Source: CADEED01 sp041395625
GTDB taxonomy: Bacteria; Pseudomonadota; Gammaproteobacteria; Steroidobacterales; Steroidobacteraceae
Reading direction: 5' to 3'
DNA: 64,000 nt
Assembly (NCBI GenBank): GCA_041395625.1
Contig: JAWLAE010000003.1
Span: 310,001 to 374,000 of the forward strand
The notes under the pieces were generated by a model. The model searched no databases, was not told the origin of the DNA, and was given only the letters and a program-made list of their open reading frames with translations. Within the stretch, counting starts at the first letter, position 1. Each line of letters opens with the position of its first letter. The position numbers and the translations under genes are program-made. This document shows positions 17,174-25,846 of the stretch, one piece after another.

Positions 17174-18400
17174 ATGACAGCTGCTAACAGCCCCGCCAGG
17201 GGCCAGACACCTATCGTGCTCGCCTACTCGGGCGGCCTCGACACTTCGTTTCTCGTCCCGTGGCTGGCCGAACAGCATGGTCGGCCGATCATCACGGTGA
17301 CCGTCGATACGGGTGGCATCGATGCAACGGCAGCGCAACAACTCGAACAGCGCGCGTTGGCGCTCGGCGCCGTGGCCCATCATCAGATCGATGCGCGCGC
17401 CGACTACTTCGAGCAGGTGCTGCAGTTCCTGATCATGGGCAACGTGCGCCGCGGCCAGCTCTATCCGCTGTGCGTCGGTGCCGAGCGCGTGATGCAGGCG
17501 CAGACCATCGCGCTGATGGCGCGCAAACTCGGTACCAACTCGATCGCGCATGGCTGCACGGCGGCCGGCAACGATCAGGTGCGTTTCGAGGTTGCATTGC
17601 GCACGTTGGCGCCGGAGCTCGAAGTGATCGCACCGGTGCGCGACCACGCGTTCTCGCGGCAGCAGGAGCTGGATTTTCTGCAATCCCGCCAGCTGCCGGT
17701 TCCGCCCTACGGTGCGGCCTACTCCGTCAATCGCGGTCTGTGGGGCGTCACGATCGGCGGCAAAGAGACACTGACGTCCACCGGCAGCATTCCGGACACG
17801 GCGTGGGTGCTCTCCAAAGACGCCTTCAGCAAGCCGCGCCCGGCGGCACAGCACACCATTCATTTCGAGTGCGGTCGCCCCGTCGGTGTGGACGATGCCA
17901 AGCTCTCACCGGTCGAAGTGATCGAGAAGCTGGAATCCCTGGCGGCACCGTACGGCATCGGCCGCGGCATTCACCTCGGCGATACCATCATCGGCACCAA
18001 GGGCAGGGTCGCCTTCGAGGCGCCCGCCGCCGAGACCTTGTTGGTAGCGCACCGCGAACTCGAGAAGCTCGTGCTCACCGGTCGGCAGCAGCGCATCAAG
18101 GAGTCGCTCGCCGGCCCGTACGGCGATTGGGTGCACGAAGGCCAGCTGCTCGATCCAGTGTGTCGCGATATCGAAGCGCTGCTCCGCTCCTCACAGGCGC
18201 GCGTCACTGGCGCCGTGCACGTCACATTCCGGCCCGGCAGCCTGTTCGTCGACGGCGTCGAATCGCCGCATTCGCTGATGACCGCCTCGAAGGGCGTCTA
18301 CGGTGAAGCGGCGGGCGAATGGACGCCCGCCGATGCGCTCGGTTTCTCCAAGATCGTCTCGCTCACGGGCATGTTCCATGCTCGCGCGGGCCGCCAATAA
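17174..18400 (+). CDS. argG: Argininosuccinate synthase
   Basis: 408 residues from ATG 17174; upstream in-frame sequence is inside argR and is ignored. The PP-loop motif AYSGGLDTS (about 17-25) binds ATP. IAHGCTAAGNDQVRFE (citrulline/aspartate site) and YSVNRGLWG are typical. It joins citrulline and aspartate to argininosuccinate in the cytoplasm. Length fits the short form (about 400). It is the second gene of the arg operon, between argR and a BioD-like gene. Confidence 0.95.
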   Translation: MTAANSPARGQTPIVLAYSGGLDTSFLVPWLAEQHGRPIITVTVDTGGIDATAAQQLEQRALALGAVAHHQIDARADYFEQVLQFLIMGNVRRGQLYPLCVGAERVMQAQTIALMARKLGTNSIAHGCTAAGNDQVRFEVALRTLAPELEVIAPVRDHAFSRQQELDFLQSRQLPVPPYGAAYSVNRGLWGVTIGGKETLTSTGSIPDTAWVLSKDAFSKPRPAAQHTIHFECGRPVGVDDAKLSPVEVIEKLESLAAPYGIGRGIHLGDTIIGTKGRVAFEAPAAETLLVAHRELEKLVLTGRQQRIKESLAGPYGDWVHEGQLLDPVCRDIEALLRSSQARVTGAVHVTFRPGSLFVDGVESPHSLMTASKGVYGEAAGEWTPADALGFSKIVSLTGMFHARAGRQ

Positions 18401-18436
18401 GCAGCGCCCATCGGACAGCGCGAGGTAATCCAGCGA

Positions 18437-19519
18437 ATGCGAACCGTGATCGTCGATAAAGTGGCTTCGGTGACCCAGGCCTGCGGCCTCGGCAATGAAG
18501 TGCGAGTCGCCACCGACACCATTCCCGCCGAGGAAGGCGTGGTCGTGGTCGTCGAGATCCTGACTAACAAGTCCAACTACAATGCGATCGAACTGACGAG
18601 CGGCCGCATGGCGAAATGTGTCAAGGGCGACATCGTCGTCGGCGCGCTCGGCCATCGCAAAGCCCTGTTCGGCTACTCGGGGCACGTGCCCAAGAGCGTC
18701 AAGGCGGGTGATGTCATCCAGATGCTCAACATCGGCGGTGTGCTGGGTATTTGTGACTCAGTGAATCCCGACAAGGGCAAGCCCTTCGACTGCCGCGTTA
18801 TCGGCGGCGTACTGCAGTTTCCTTACCTCGGCGAGCGCATTGGCGTGCCGGCGCGCGTCGGCTACCGGCAGCTCGACATGGACGCCAAGCTCGATGCGCA
18901 CGGCGTACCGGTGCTGGCGCTGGCCGGCACCTGCATGGAGGCCGGCAAGACGGCCGCCGCCGCGGCCATCATCAGTCGCATGCGTCATCGGGGCCTGCTG
19001 ATCGACGCTTTCAAGGCGACCGGCGTCTCCCTGCGGCGCGACATCCTCGCGTTCGAGGATGCGGGTGCGCGCAATACGCTCATTTTTACGGATTTCGGCG
19101 TGGTATCCACCACGCGCACCGTCGGCCCGGCGCTCACCCGCACGATGATCTCGGAACTCTCGGACAAGCGGCCCGACGTCATCGTGTTCGAGCTCGGCGA
19201 TGGCTTGTTAGGTACGTATGGGGTCGATTCGATACTCGCGTGCGAAGACATTCGTCAGGCGCTCACGGGCGTGGTGCTGTCCGCCAACGACCCGGTCGCA
19301 GCCTACGGCGGCGTCGACATCCTGCGCGAGCGCTTCAAGATCGAACCGATCGTGGTCACGGGGCCGGCTACCGACAATGCGGTCGGCGTGCAGATCATCG
19401 AGGAGCAGCTCAAAGTGAAAGCCTTCAATGCGCTGGCTGCGGGCGCCGCGCTGGGCGATGCAGTGATCGATGCGCTCAAGCTCACGCGCGCCAAGCCCGT
19501 CGAGGCCGTCAGCGAATGA
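18437..19519 (+). CDS. BioD/DUF1611-like P-loop protein inside the arginine operon
   Basis: 360 residues. An N-terminal beta-rich domain (1-155) precedes a P-loop domain with Walker A GTCMEAGKT (164-172), then FKATG (192-196) and the acidic segment FELGDGLLG (251-259). This order resembles dethiobiotin synthetase and DUF1611 proteins (GT-x-x-x-x-GKT, KP-x-A-[ST]G, E-G-x-G). No known arginine enzyme has this architecture. It starts 36 bases after argG and its stop overlaps the argC start (ATGA), so it is a tight operon member. The operon lacks argA, argJ and argE. An ATP-dependent acyl or carboxyl transfer is possible but unproven. Confidence 0.8.
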   Translation: MRTVIVDKVASVTQACGLGNEVRVATDTIPAEEGVVVVVEILTNKSNYNAIELTSGRMAKCVKGDIVVGALGHRKALFGYSGHVPKSVKAGDVIQMLNIGGVLGICDSVNPDKGKPFDCRVIGGVLQFPYLGERIGVPARVGYRQLDMDAKLDAHGVPVLALAGTCMEAGKTAAAAAIISRMRHRGLLIDAFKATGVSLRRDILAFEDAGARNTLIFTDFGVVSTTRTVGPALTRTMISELSDKRPDVIVFELGDGLLGTYGVDSILACEDIRQALTGVVLSANDPVAAYGGVDILRERFKIEPIVVTGPATDNAVGVQIIEEQLKVKAFNALAAGAALGDAVIDALKLTRAKPVEAVSE

Positions 19520-20577
19520 CGCATCGGATTCCCACGCTGGTACTGGGCGGAACCGGCTACGTGTCCGGGGAATTACTGCGCCTGCTCGCCGTGCATCCGA
19601 ACTTCGAACTCGCGGGCGTCCTGTCGGACAGCCAACCGGGGGAATCGGTCGGCAAGGCATTTCCGCATCTCGCCGCCGTGCTGGGCAACGCAAGCTTCAA
19701 GTCGCAGACGGAAATCGAACAGCTGATCAGCACACTACCGCAGTCGGCCTTGTTCTCCGCAGCCCCGCATGGTGCAGCGGCGGCGCTCATCGATACGCTG
19801 CTGACCCGCGCCGAGGTGGCCGGTACGCGGCCGCGCGTGGTCGACATCTCGGCGGATTTTCGTTATGCCGAAGCGGCAGCCTATGAAGCCGTCTACAAGC
19901 ATCCGCACGGCGCGCCGCAACGCTTGGCGCAGTTCAGCTGTGCCGTGCCCGAACATCTGCGCAAACTCAACACGCCTCATGTCGGCCATCCGGGCTGTTT
20001 CTCGACGGCCACGCTGCTCGCCAGTGTCCCCTTGTTAGCCTCCGGCTGGATCGAGCCGACGCTGTTCGTCGCGGCCATCACGGGCAGCACCGGCTCCGGC
20101 CGCAAGGCGACCGAGAGCACGCACCATCCACTGCGCCACAGCGACCTGTATTCCTACAATGCGCTGGTGCATCGGCATATCCCCGAGATCGCGGCCTGCG
20201 CTCGCGCCGCCAGCGGCGTCAATGCGGACTTCGCTTTCGTGCCGCACTCCGGTCCGTTCGCGCGCGGCATTCACGCCACCGTACAGGCCACGCTGACATC
20301 GCCCCGCGATACGGCGCAGGTACTCGCCATGCTGCGTGACTACTACCAGCACTCGCCGTTCGTGCGGGTACTGGACACGGCGCCGCGCATGAAGGACATC
20401 GTGGCCAGCAACTATGCGCACCTCTCGGCGGCTGCCAATGGCCGCACGGTCGCTGTCACGAGCGTGGTCGACAATCTCAACAAAGGTGCGGCCGGCGGCG
20501 CGGTGCAATGGATGAACCGGCTGTTTTCGCTCCCGGAAACCACCGGGTTGACGGCACCGGCCGCTGGCTGGACCTGA
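19516..20577 (+). CDS. argC: N-acetyl- (or N-succinyl-) gamma-glutamyl-phosphate reductase
   Basis: 353 residues from ATG 19516, which overlaps the previous stop. The Rossmann motif GGTGYVSGELLRLL is at about 10-23. The catalytic cysteine lies in GHPGCFSTAT, a variant of the usual GNPGCYPT. The C-terminal HATVQATL and HSPFVRVL segments are typical. It reduces N-acylglutamyl phosphate to the semialdehyde with NADPH. Its length and DxSADFR motif fit family type ArgC. Whether the acyl group is acetyl or succinyl depends on the pathway (see the transcarbamylase entry). Confidence 0.93.
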   Translation: MTHRIPTLVLGGTGYVSGELLRLLAVHPNFELAGVLSDSQPGESVGKAFPHLAAVLGNASFKSQTEIEQLISTLPQSALFSAAPHGAAAALIDTLLTRAEVAGTRPRVVDISADFRYAEAAAYEAVYKHPHGAPQRLAQFSCAVPEHLRKLNTPHVGHPGCFSTATLLASVPLLASGWIEPTLFVAAITGSTGSGRKATESTHHPLRHSDLYSYNALVHRHIPEIAACARAASGVNADFAFVPHSGPFARGIHATVQATLTSPRDTAQVLAMLRDYYQHSPFVRVLDTAPRMKDIVASNYAHLSAAANGRTVAVTSVVDNLNKGAAGGAVQWMNRLFSLPETTGLTAPAAGWT

Positions 20578-20620
20578 GCGCCATCGCCACCCGTCACTCA
20601 CCGCAACGGAACTTCCACTG

Positions 20621-21784
20621 ATGAACGCCGCTCTGGATACTAACCACTCGCCCGCCGACGGTCTGGCACCCGTCTACGCGCAGTACCCGATCGAGGTCGT
20701 CAGCGCCGAGGGTGTGTGGCTGCATACACGCGACGGGCGCCGGGTACTCGATCTATACGGTGGTCATGCAGTGGCGGCACTGGGCTATGGCCACGCCGGC
20801 TGGTTACGCGCGCTCACCGACCAGGCGGGCAGCGCGGCCTTCCAGAGCAATGCCGTGGCCATGGCGGTGCGCGAGCGGGCCGCGCAGCGCCTGCTGCGGT
20901 TCGCGCAGCTGCCGCTAGCCAGCGTGTTCTTCGTGAACTCGGGGGCCGAGGCCAACGAGAACGCGCTCAAGATGGCGTTCAAGATGCGCCCGGGCCGCAC
21001 GCATGTGGCAGCCATCGAGCACAGTTTTCATGGTCGTACCGCTGCAGCGGCGGCCGCCACCTGGGGCGCTGCCGCGAAGTGGTATCACTTGCCGCGCGCG
21101 CCGTTCGATGTCAGCTGGATACCGCGCGCGGATATCACCGCCATCGCGCAGCACGTCACGGAGAATACTGCTGCCGTCATCGCAGAGCCAGTGCAAGGCG
21201 TCGGCGGCGCATTCGACCTGGGCGCCGAGTATCTGCAGGCACTGCGAGCGCGCTGCGACGCGGTCGGCGCGCTGCTGATACTCGATGAAGTGCAATGCGG
21301 CATGGGACGCACCGGCAAGCCATTCGGCGCTAACTACTACGGTGTGACACCGGACATGCTGACGTCGGCGAAGGCGCTCGGTGCTGGTTTTCCAGTGTCG
21401 GCCCTCATGATGAGCCCCGCGGTCACCCAAGCGCTCAAGCTGGAAGGCCTGGGCACCACTTTCGGCGGCGGCCCGATGGCCTGCGCAGTCGTCGAGGCAG
21501 TCGTGGAAGCGATCGAAACCGGCGATCTGCTCGCCAATGTCGCGACCGTGTCGGCGTACATTCGCGAGCGCTGCAAAGTGGGCCCGGTGACGGGATTCCA
21601 GGGCGCTGGTTTTCTGTTGGGCCTGAAGACGCGAGCGCCGGCCAAGGCTGTGCAGGCTGCGTTGCTCGCGCAGAACATCCTGGCCGGCACCAGCGGCGAT
21701 CCCCACATCCTGCGGTTGTTGCCGCCCTACACACTCGAGCGGCAGCACGTCGATCTGCTGGCGCGCGCGCTCGAGACCATCTGA
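20621..21784 (+). CDS. argD: N-acylornithine aminotransferase
   Basis: 387 residues, class-III PLP aminotransferase. Motifs: VNSGAEANENALKMA (phosphate-binding loop), HSFHGRT, LILDEVQCGMGRTGK, and the PLP lysine in TSAKALGAGFP. Operon position between argC and the transcarbamylase makes the acylornithine aminotransferase role secure, as opposed to GABA or succinylornithine catabolism. Slightly short for the family (about 400), but no motif is missing. Confidence 0.93.
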   Translation: MNAALDTNHSPADGLAPVYAQYPIEVVSAEGVWLHTRDGRRVLDLYGGHAVAALGYGHAGWLRALTDQAGSAAFQSNAVAMAVRERAAQRLLRFAQLPLASVFFVNSGAEANENALKMAFKMRPGRTHVAAIEHSFHGRTAAAAAATWGAAAKWYHLPRAPFDVSWIPRADITAIAQHVTENTAAVIAEPVQGVGGAFDLGAEYLQALRARCDAVGALLILDEVQCGMGRTGKPFGANYYGVTPDMLTSAKALGAGFPVSALMMSPAVTQALKLEGLGTTFGGGPMACAVVEAVVEAIETGDLLANVATVSAYIRERCKVGPVTGFQGAGFLLGLKTRAPAKAVQAALLAQNILAGTSGDPHILRLLPPYTLERQHVDLLARALETI

Positions 21785-21792
21785 GCAGCCTG

Positions 21793-22794
21793 ATGCAGAA
21801 CTTCCTGGACCTCGCCGATCTGGCCCGCGACGAAGTGGTCGAGCTGCTCACATTGGCGCAGCGGCTCGAGCGTCAGCCCGAGCCACAGGCGCTCGCCGGC
21901 AAGATCCTCGGCCTGCTGTTCTTCAACCCGAGCCTACGCACGATGTCGTCGTTTCAGGCCGGGATGGCGCGGCTCGGCGGCTCGTCGTTCGTCATTTCCG
22001 CCGGCAATGGCACGTGGCAACTCGAAACCCGACGCGGCGCCGTGATGGATGGCGCGGCAGCCGAGCACGTGCGCGAAGGGGTGCCGGTACTGTCGCACTA
22101 CTGCGATGTGCTCGGTATCCGTGCCTTCGCCGGCGGCACCAATCTCGATGAGGATCTCGCTGAAACCAGCTTTCGCGAGATGACCGGGCTGGTGGCGAAG
22201 CCTGTCATCAATATGGAATCGGCCGTCAACCATCCGTGTCAGGCACTCGCCGACTGGAAGACGATGGACGACCTCGACGTACCGCAGCGCGCCAAGTTCG
22301 TGCTGTCCTGGGTGAACCATCCGCGCGCGCTGCCGCTCGCCGTGCCAGCCGCGACGGTCCACATGGCTGCCATGCGCGGCATGGAGGTGGTCGTGCTGCG
22401 GCCGGATGGCTTCGCCTTGCCGCCGGCGATCATGAGCAAGGCGCGCACGGCAGCCGAGGCTGCAGGTGGCTCGCTGCGCGAAACAGCGGATCGAGCCGCA
22501 GCGCTCGACGGCGCGCAAGTGGTGTATGCCAAGGAATGGGGCTGCACCTCGCACTATGGCGATGCCGATGCCGACCGTGCGCTGCGCAGCAAGCTCGCCG
22601 ACTGGTGCGTCCGCAACACCTGGTTCGAACGCACACTCGCCGATTGCAAACTGATGCACTGCCTGCCAGTGCGGCGCAATGTCGCCGTCGCCGACGAAGT
22701 ACTCGATGGTCCGCGCAGCGTGGTCCAGCGTGAAGCGTACAATCGCATGATGGTGCAGATGGCCGTCCTGCATGCCCTGCTGTCGGGTCGTTAG
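21793..22794 (+). CDS. argF': N-acylornithine transcarbamylase (acetyl or succinyl type)
   Basis: 333 residues. The carbamoyl-phosphate loop is FFNPSLRT (43-50, with Met51 after it where Arg is common). HPCQ is at 147-150 and HCLPVRRN at 289-296. The insert GTWQLETRRGAVMDG and the overall layout match the acylornithine enzymes of Xanthomonas (N-acetyl) and Bacteroides (N-succinyl), not ordinary OTCase. From memory of those structures, Glu92 and carboxylated Lys302 mark the N-acetyl enzyme. The aligned residues here are Ala90 (MDGAAAEH) and Ala298 (RRNVAV). That favours a succinyl-type substrate and should be tested. Confidence 0.9.
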   Translation: MQNFLDLADLARDEVVELLTLAQRLERQPEPQALAGKILGLLFFNPSLRTMSSFQAGMARLGGSSFVISAGNGTWQLETRRGAVMDGAAAEHVREGVPVLSHYCDVLGIRAFAGGTNLDEDLAETSFREMTGLVAKPVINMESAVNHPCQALADWKTMDDLDVPQRAKFVLSWVNHPRALPLAVPAATVHMAAMRGMEVVVLRPDGFALPPAIMSKARTAAEAAGGSLRETADRAAALDGAQVVYAKEWGCTSHYGDADADRALRSKLADWCVRNTWFERTLADCKLMHCLPVRRNVAVADEVLDGPRSVVQREAYNRMMVQMAVLHALLSGR

Positions 22795-22823
22795 ACCTGT
22801 AACCACACTAGAGTCTCAATACC

Positions 22824-23768
22824 ATGAACGTGATGATGCATCGATCCGATCCCACCGCAGCCATCCGCAGCCTGCGCAGCGCGGCGCCTTATATCCGCAT
22901 GTTCAAGGGCAAGGTGTTCGTCGTCAAAGCGGGCGGCGGCGTGTTCGGCGATCCCGAGGCGACGCGTGGACTCATCGAACAGATCGCGATCCTGCATTAC
23001 TTCGGCGTGCGCGTTGTGTTCGTGCACGGCGGCGGCCCGCAACTCACCGAGATCACCGAAGCACTGGGTGTGCCCACGCGCATGGTGCAGGGCCGGCGCA
23101 TCACCGATCAGAAATCCATCGATGCGACGTCGATGGTGCTCAACGGGCTCGTCAATACCCGCATTCTGGCCATGTGTCGCGATCTCGACATCGATGCCGT
23201 CGGCATCAGCGGCGTCGACGCCGGGCTGGTGCGTGCGCACCGCCGCCCGCCCGTCAAGTTGACGGATGGTAGTGGTGAGACCGTCGACTATGGCTTCGTC
23301 GGGGATATCGATTCGATCGATCCGACGGTGATCCGCAAGCTGCTCGACAACGGTCTGATGCCGGTCATCAGCCCGTTGTCGGCCGATGATCAGGGCACCT
23401 TGCTCAATATCAATGCCGACACGGTCGCGGCGGCTATCGGCGGCGCGCTGGCAGCCGAAAAGCTGATTCTGTGCACGGGCGCTCCCGGTATCCTCGAGCG
23501 TGTCGACGACCCCTCGTCGGTTATTTCCTATACCGATCTGCGTGGCCTGAAGAAGATGCGCGAAGACGGTGCCATCGTCGATGGCATGCTGCCGAAAGCG
23601 AAGGCCATCGAAGACGCGATTCGCGGCGGCGTGCGACGCGTGCACGTGATTTCCTACCAGGCACCGGAAGGTATTCTCACCGAGGTGTTCACCAATGAAG
23701 GCACCGGCACGCTCGTGGTAGCCGATGTGAACGCGCTGACACCAGCCGAACAGAGCGCCGGCGGCTGA
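22824..23768 (+). CDS. argB: N-acetyl- (N-acyl-) glutamate kinase
   Basis: 314 residues, amino-acid kinase fold. The nucleotide/substrate loops KAGGGVFGD and VHGGGPQLTE, and the segment LLNINADTVAAAIGGAL, are diagnostic. In Xanthomonadaceae ArgB is commonly fused to a C-terminal GNAT domain that makes N-acetylglutamate; here the protein ends after the kinase fold, so no synthase activity is supplied in cis. It phosphorylates N-acylglutamate and is usually the feedback-controlled step. Confidence 0.93.
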   Translation: MNVMMHRSDPTAAIRSLRSAAPYIRMFKGKVFVVKAGGGVFGDPEATRGLIEQIAILHYFGVRVVFVHGGGPQLTEITEALGVPTRMVQGRRITDQKSIDATSMVLNGLVNTRILAMCRDLDIDAVGISGVDAGLVRAHRRPPVKLTDGSGETVDYGFVGDIDSIDPTVIRKLLDNGLMPVISPLSADDQGTLLNINADTVAAAIGGALAAEKLILCTGAPGILERVDDPSSVISYTDLRGLKKMREDGAIVDGMLPKAKAIEDAIRGGVRRVHVISYQAPEGILTEVFTNEGTGTLVVADVNALTPAEQSAGG

Positions 23769-23771
23769 CAC

Positions 23772-24956
23772 ATGGCACGCCTGTGGGACAAGGGCGCCCC
23801 GCTCGACGCACGCGTGCTGCAGTTCACCGCGGGCGAAGACTACTCACTCGATCAGCGGCTGGTTCAGTACGACGTGCGCGCCTCCATCGCGCATGCGGAC
23901 ATGCTGTGCGCGCAGAGACTGCTGACGACTGACGACTGCAAGGCGATTCGCAGCGGCCTCACCCAGCTGGCTGAGCAGCATGCACGTGGTGAGTGGCAGA
24001 TCGAGCTGGCCGACGAGGACGGGCAGACGGCACTCGAGCAGCGCCTGACGAAGCTGATCGGTCCGGCCGGCGGGCGTGTGCATCTCGGTCGGTCGCGCAA
24101 CGATCAGGTGCTGGCTGCGCTACGGCTCTACCTGCGCGATGCAACCAGCGAACTCGCGGCTCAGGCCGACCAGGTAGCCGACGCGCTCGATGCACTGGCC
24201 GCAAGGCACGCCGACATTACGCTACCCGGCTATACCCACATGCAGCAGGCCATGCCGAGCAGCGTCGCGCTCTGGGCCGGCGGTTTCGCGGCGGAACTGC
24301 GCGACGACGCTGCGGGCATCGCGAGCGTGCAACGCCGCCTGGCAAAGTCGCCGCTCGGCTCGGCCGCCGGCTACGGGACGCCGGGTCTGCCGATCGATCG
24401 CGGCGCCACCGCCGGGAGCCTCGACTTCGATCAGCCACAGGAGCCCGTGACTGCGGTGCAGCTGTCGCGTGGCAAGGCCGAGGCGCAGCTGTTGTTCGAG
24501 TGCGCCTTGTTAGCGCAGGATCTGGGGCGACTCGCGGCGGACCTGTTGCTGTTCTACACGCAAGAGTTCGCGTTCATCGATCTGCCCGACGCCTTCACGA
24601 CCGGTTCGTCGATCATGCCGCAGAAACGCAATCCCGACGTCTGCGAACTGGTGCGTGGCCGTACCGCGACGGCGCACGCCTGCCTGCTCGAAGCGCTCGG
24701 CATCTGCGCCAAATTGCCGTCGGGCTACCAACGCGATCTACAACTGCTGAAGGCACCATTGTTCCGCGGTATCGACAGCGCCATGCAGAGCGCTGCCATC
24801 ATGGCGGCGCTGCTCGAGGGTGTGCGCTTTGCGGCCGAGCGCATCACGCTCGATCCGGCGATCCATGCGGCCGAGGAAGCCAATGCGCTGGTCGTCGAGG
24901 AAGGCATCCCCTTTCGCGAGGCCTACCAGCGTGTCGGTGCCAAGCAGAAGAAGTGA
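23772..24956 (+). CDS. argH: Argininosuccinate lyase, C-terminally short
   Basis: 394 residues. Signature TGSSIMPQKRNPD carries the catalytic serine. GRSRNDQV and LPGYTHMQQA are also present. It cleaves argininosuccinate to arginine and fumarate. E. coli ArgH is 457 residues; this one stops soon after GIPFREAYQRVG, the point where typical enzymes continue for about 50 residues of a C-terminal helical domain. The stop overlaps the next gene's GTG, so the short form looks native rather than a frameshift. It is three bases downstream of argB. Confidence 0.92.
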   Translation: MARLWDKGAPLDARVLQFTAGEDYSLDQRLVQYDVRASIAHADMLCAQRLLTTDDCKAIRSGLTQLAEQHARGEWQIELADEDGQTALEQRLTKLIGPAGGRVHLGRSRNDQVLAALRLYLRDATSELAAQADQVADALDALAARHADITLPGYTHMQQAMPSSVALWAGGFAAELRDDAAGIASVQRRLAKSPLGSAAGYGTPGLPIDRGATAGSLDFDQPQEPVTAVQLSRGKAEAQLLFECALLAQDLGRLAADLLLFYTQEFAFIDLPDAFTTGSSIMPQKRNPDVCELVRGRTATAHACLLEALGICAKLPSGYQRDLQLLKAPLFRGIDSAMQSAAIMAALLEGVRFAAERITLDPAIHAAEEANALVVEEGIPFREAYQRVGAKQKK

Positions 24957-25405
24957 GCGCGTCCGTGTCGCTCTGGATCGCAGGCACCACCCTGGAAGGG
25001 CTGAACGCGCGGCATCGCAACACGATGGCCGCTCATCTCGGCATCGTCTTCACCGAACTGGGCGACGGCTTTCTGCGCGCGACGCTGCCAGTCGATTCCC
25101 ACACCGTACAGCCCATGGGCGTCCTGCACGGTGGTGTATCGGCGATGTTCGCCGAAACGCTGGCGAATGCGGCTGCGATCAGCGTCATCGATGACGCACG
25201 CTACGACACGTTCGTGCAGGAGAGCAACGCGAACCACTTGCGTCCCGGCCTCCCAGGGCTTGTAATCGGGACGGCACGCCCCCACCACCTAGGTGCGCGA
25301 AGTCACGTCTGGGGCGTGGAGATCGCGGACGAGCGGGACAGACTGATCTGTATCGCACGGTGCACGCTGGCGATCGTGAAGCGAACCGCGAGCGGCCCGC
25401 GCTAA
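24953..25405 (+). CDS. Hotdog-fold acyl-CoA thioesterase (PaaI/MenI-like)
   Basis: 150 residues from GTG 24953, overlapping the argH stop (GTGA). HGGVSAMFAETLAN is the classic PaaI/MenI helix, with the His-Gly-Gly turn and the catalytic Glu. Homologues hydrolyse 1,4-dihydroxy-2-naphthoyl-CoA or aryl-CoA thioesters. It is co-transcribed with the arg genes by position. A link to arginine synthesis is not obvious, although a succinyl-CoA-using pathway could put an acyl-CoA hydrolase in context. That is speculation. Confidence 0.87.
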   Translation: MSASVSLWIAGTTLEGLNARHRNTMAAHLGIVFTELGDGFLRATLPVDSHTVQPMGVLHGGVSAMFAETLANAAAISVIDDARYDTFVQESNANHLRPGLPGLVIGTARPHHLGARSHVWGVEIADERDRLICIARCTLAIVKRTASGPR

Positions 25406-25426
25406 CCAGTTACTGGGGAACCAACC

Positions 25427-25846
25427 ATGAACACGACAGTGCTCGACCCGACCAAACCACTCGACCAGTCCCTGGTCACCTACACACACGTGATCTATGC
25501 CCTGCATGCGCTCGCGGTGGTGATCGGCCTGACGTCGGCGGCCACCATCGTCGGCACCTTCGTGTGGAGCGTACCGTCGATTATCGCCGTGGTGATGAAC
25601 TACGCGCGTCGCGGCGACGTGCAAGGCACCGTGCTGGTGTCGCACTTCACCTGGCAGATCCGCACTTTCTGGTACACCCTGCTGTGGGCAGTGGTGATCA
25701 CATTGATTTCGACGCCGCTGATCCTGTTGCTGGGGCTCGGCTTTCTGACCTTCGCGGTCGGCTTTGGCGCACTCGGCGTGTGGGTACTGTATCGGGTGCT
25801 GCGCGGCTGGCTCGCCTTGCGCGATTCGAAGCCGATGTATGCCTGA
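25427..25846 (+). CDS. Small integral membrane protein (DUF4870-like)
   Basis: 139 residues with about three hydrophobic helices. YTHVIYALHALAVVIGLTSA near the start, VMNYARRGDVQGTVLVSHFTWQIRTFW in the middle, and YRVLRGWLALRDSKPM at the end match a common proteobacterial family annotated DUF4870. Function unknown. It begins 22 bases after the thioesterase and overlaps the following lipoprotein gene by eight bases. Confidence 0.78.
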   Translation: MNTTVLDPTKPLDQSLVTYTHVIYALHALAVVIGLTSAATIVGTFVWSVPSIIAVVMNYARRGDVQGTVLVSHFTWQIRTFWYTLLWAVVITLISTPLILLLGLGFLTFAVGFGALGVWVLYRVLRGWLALRDSKPMYA

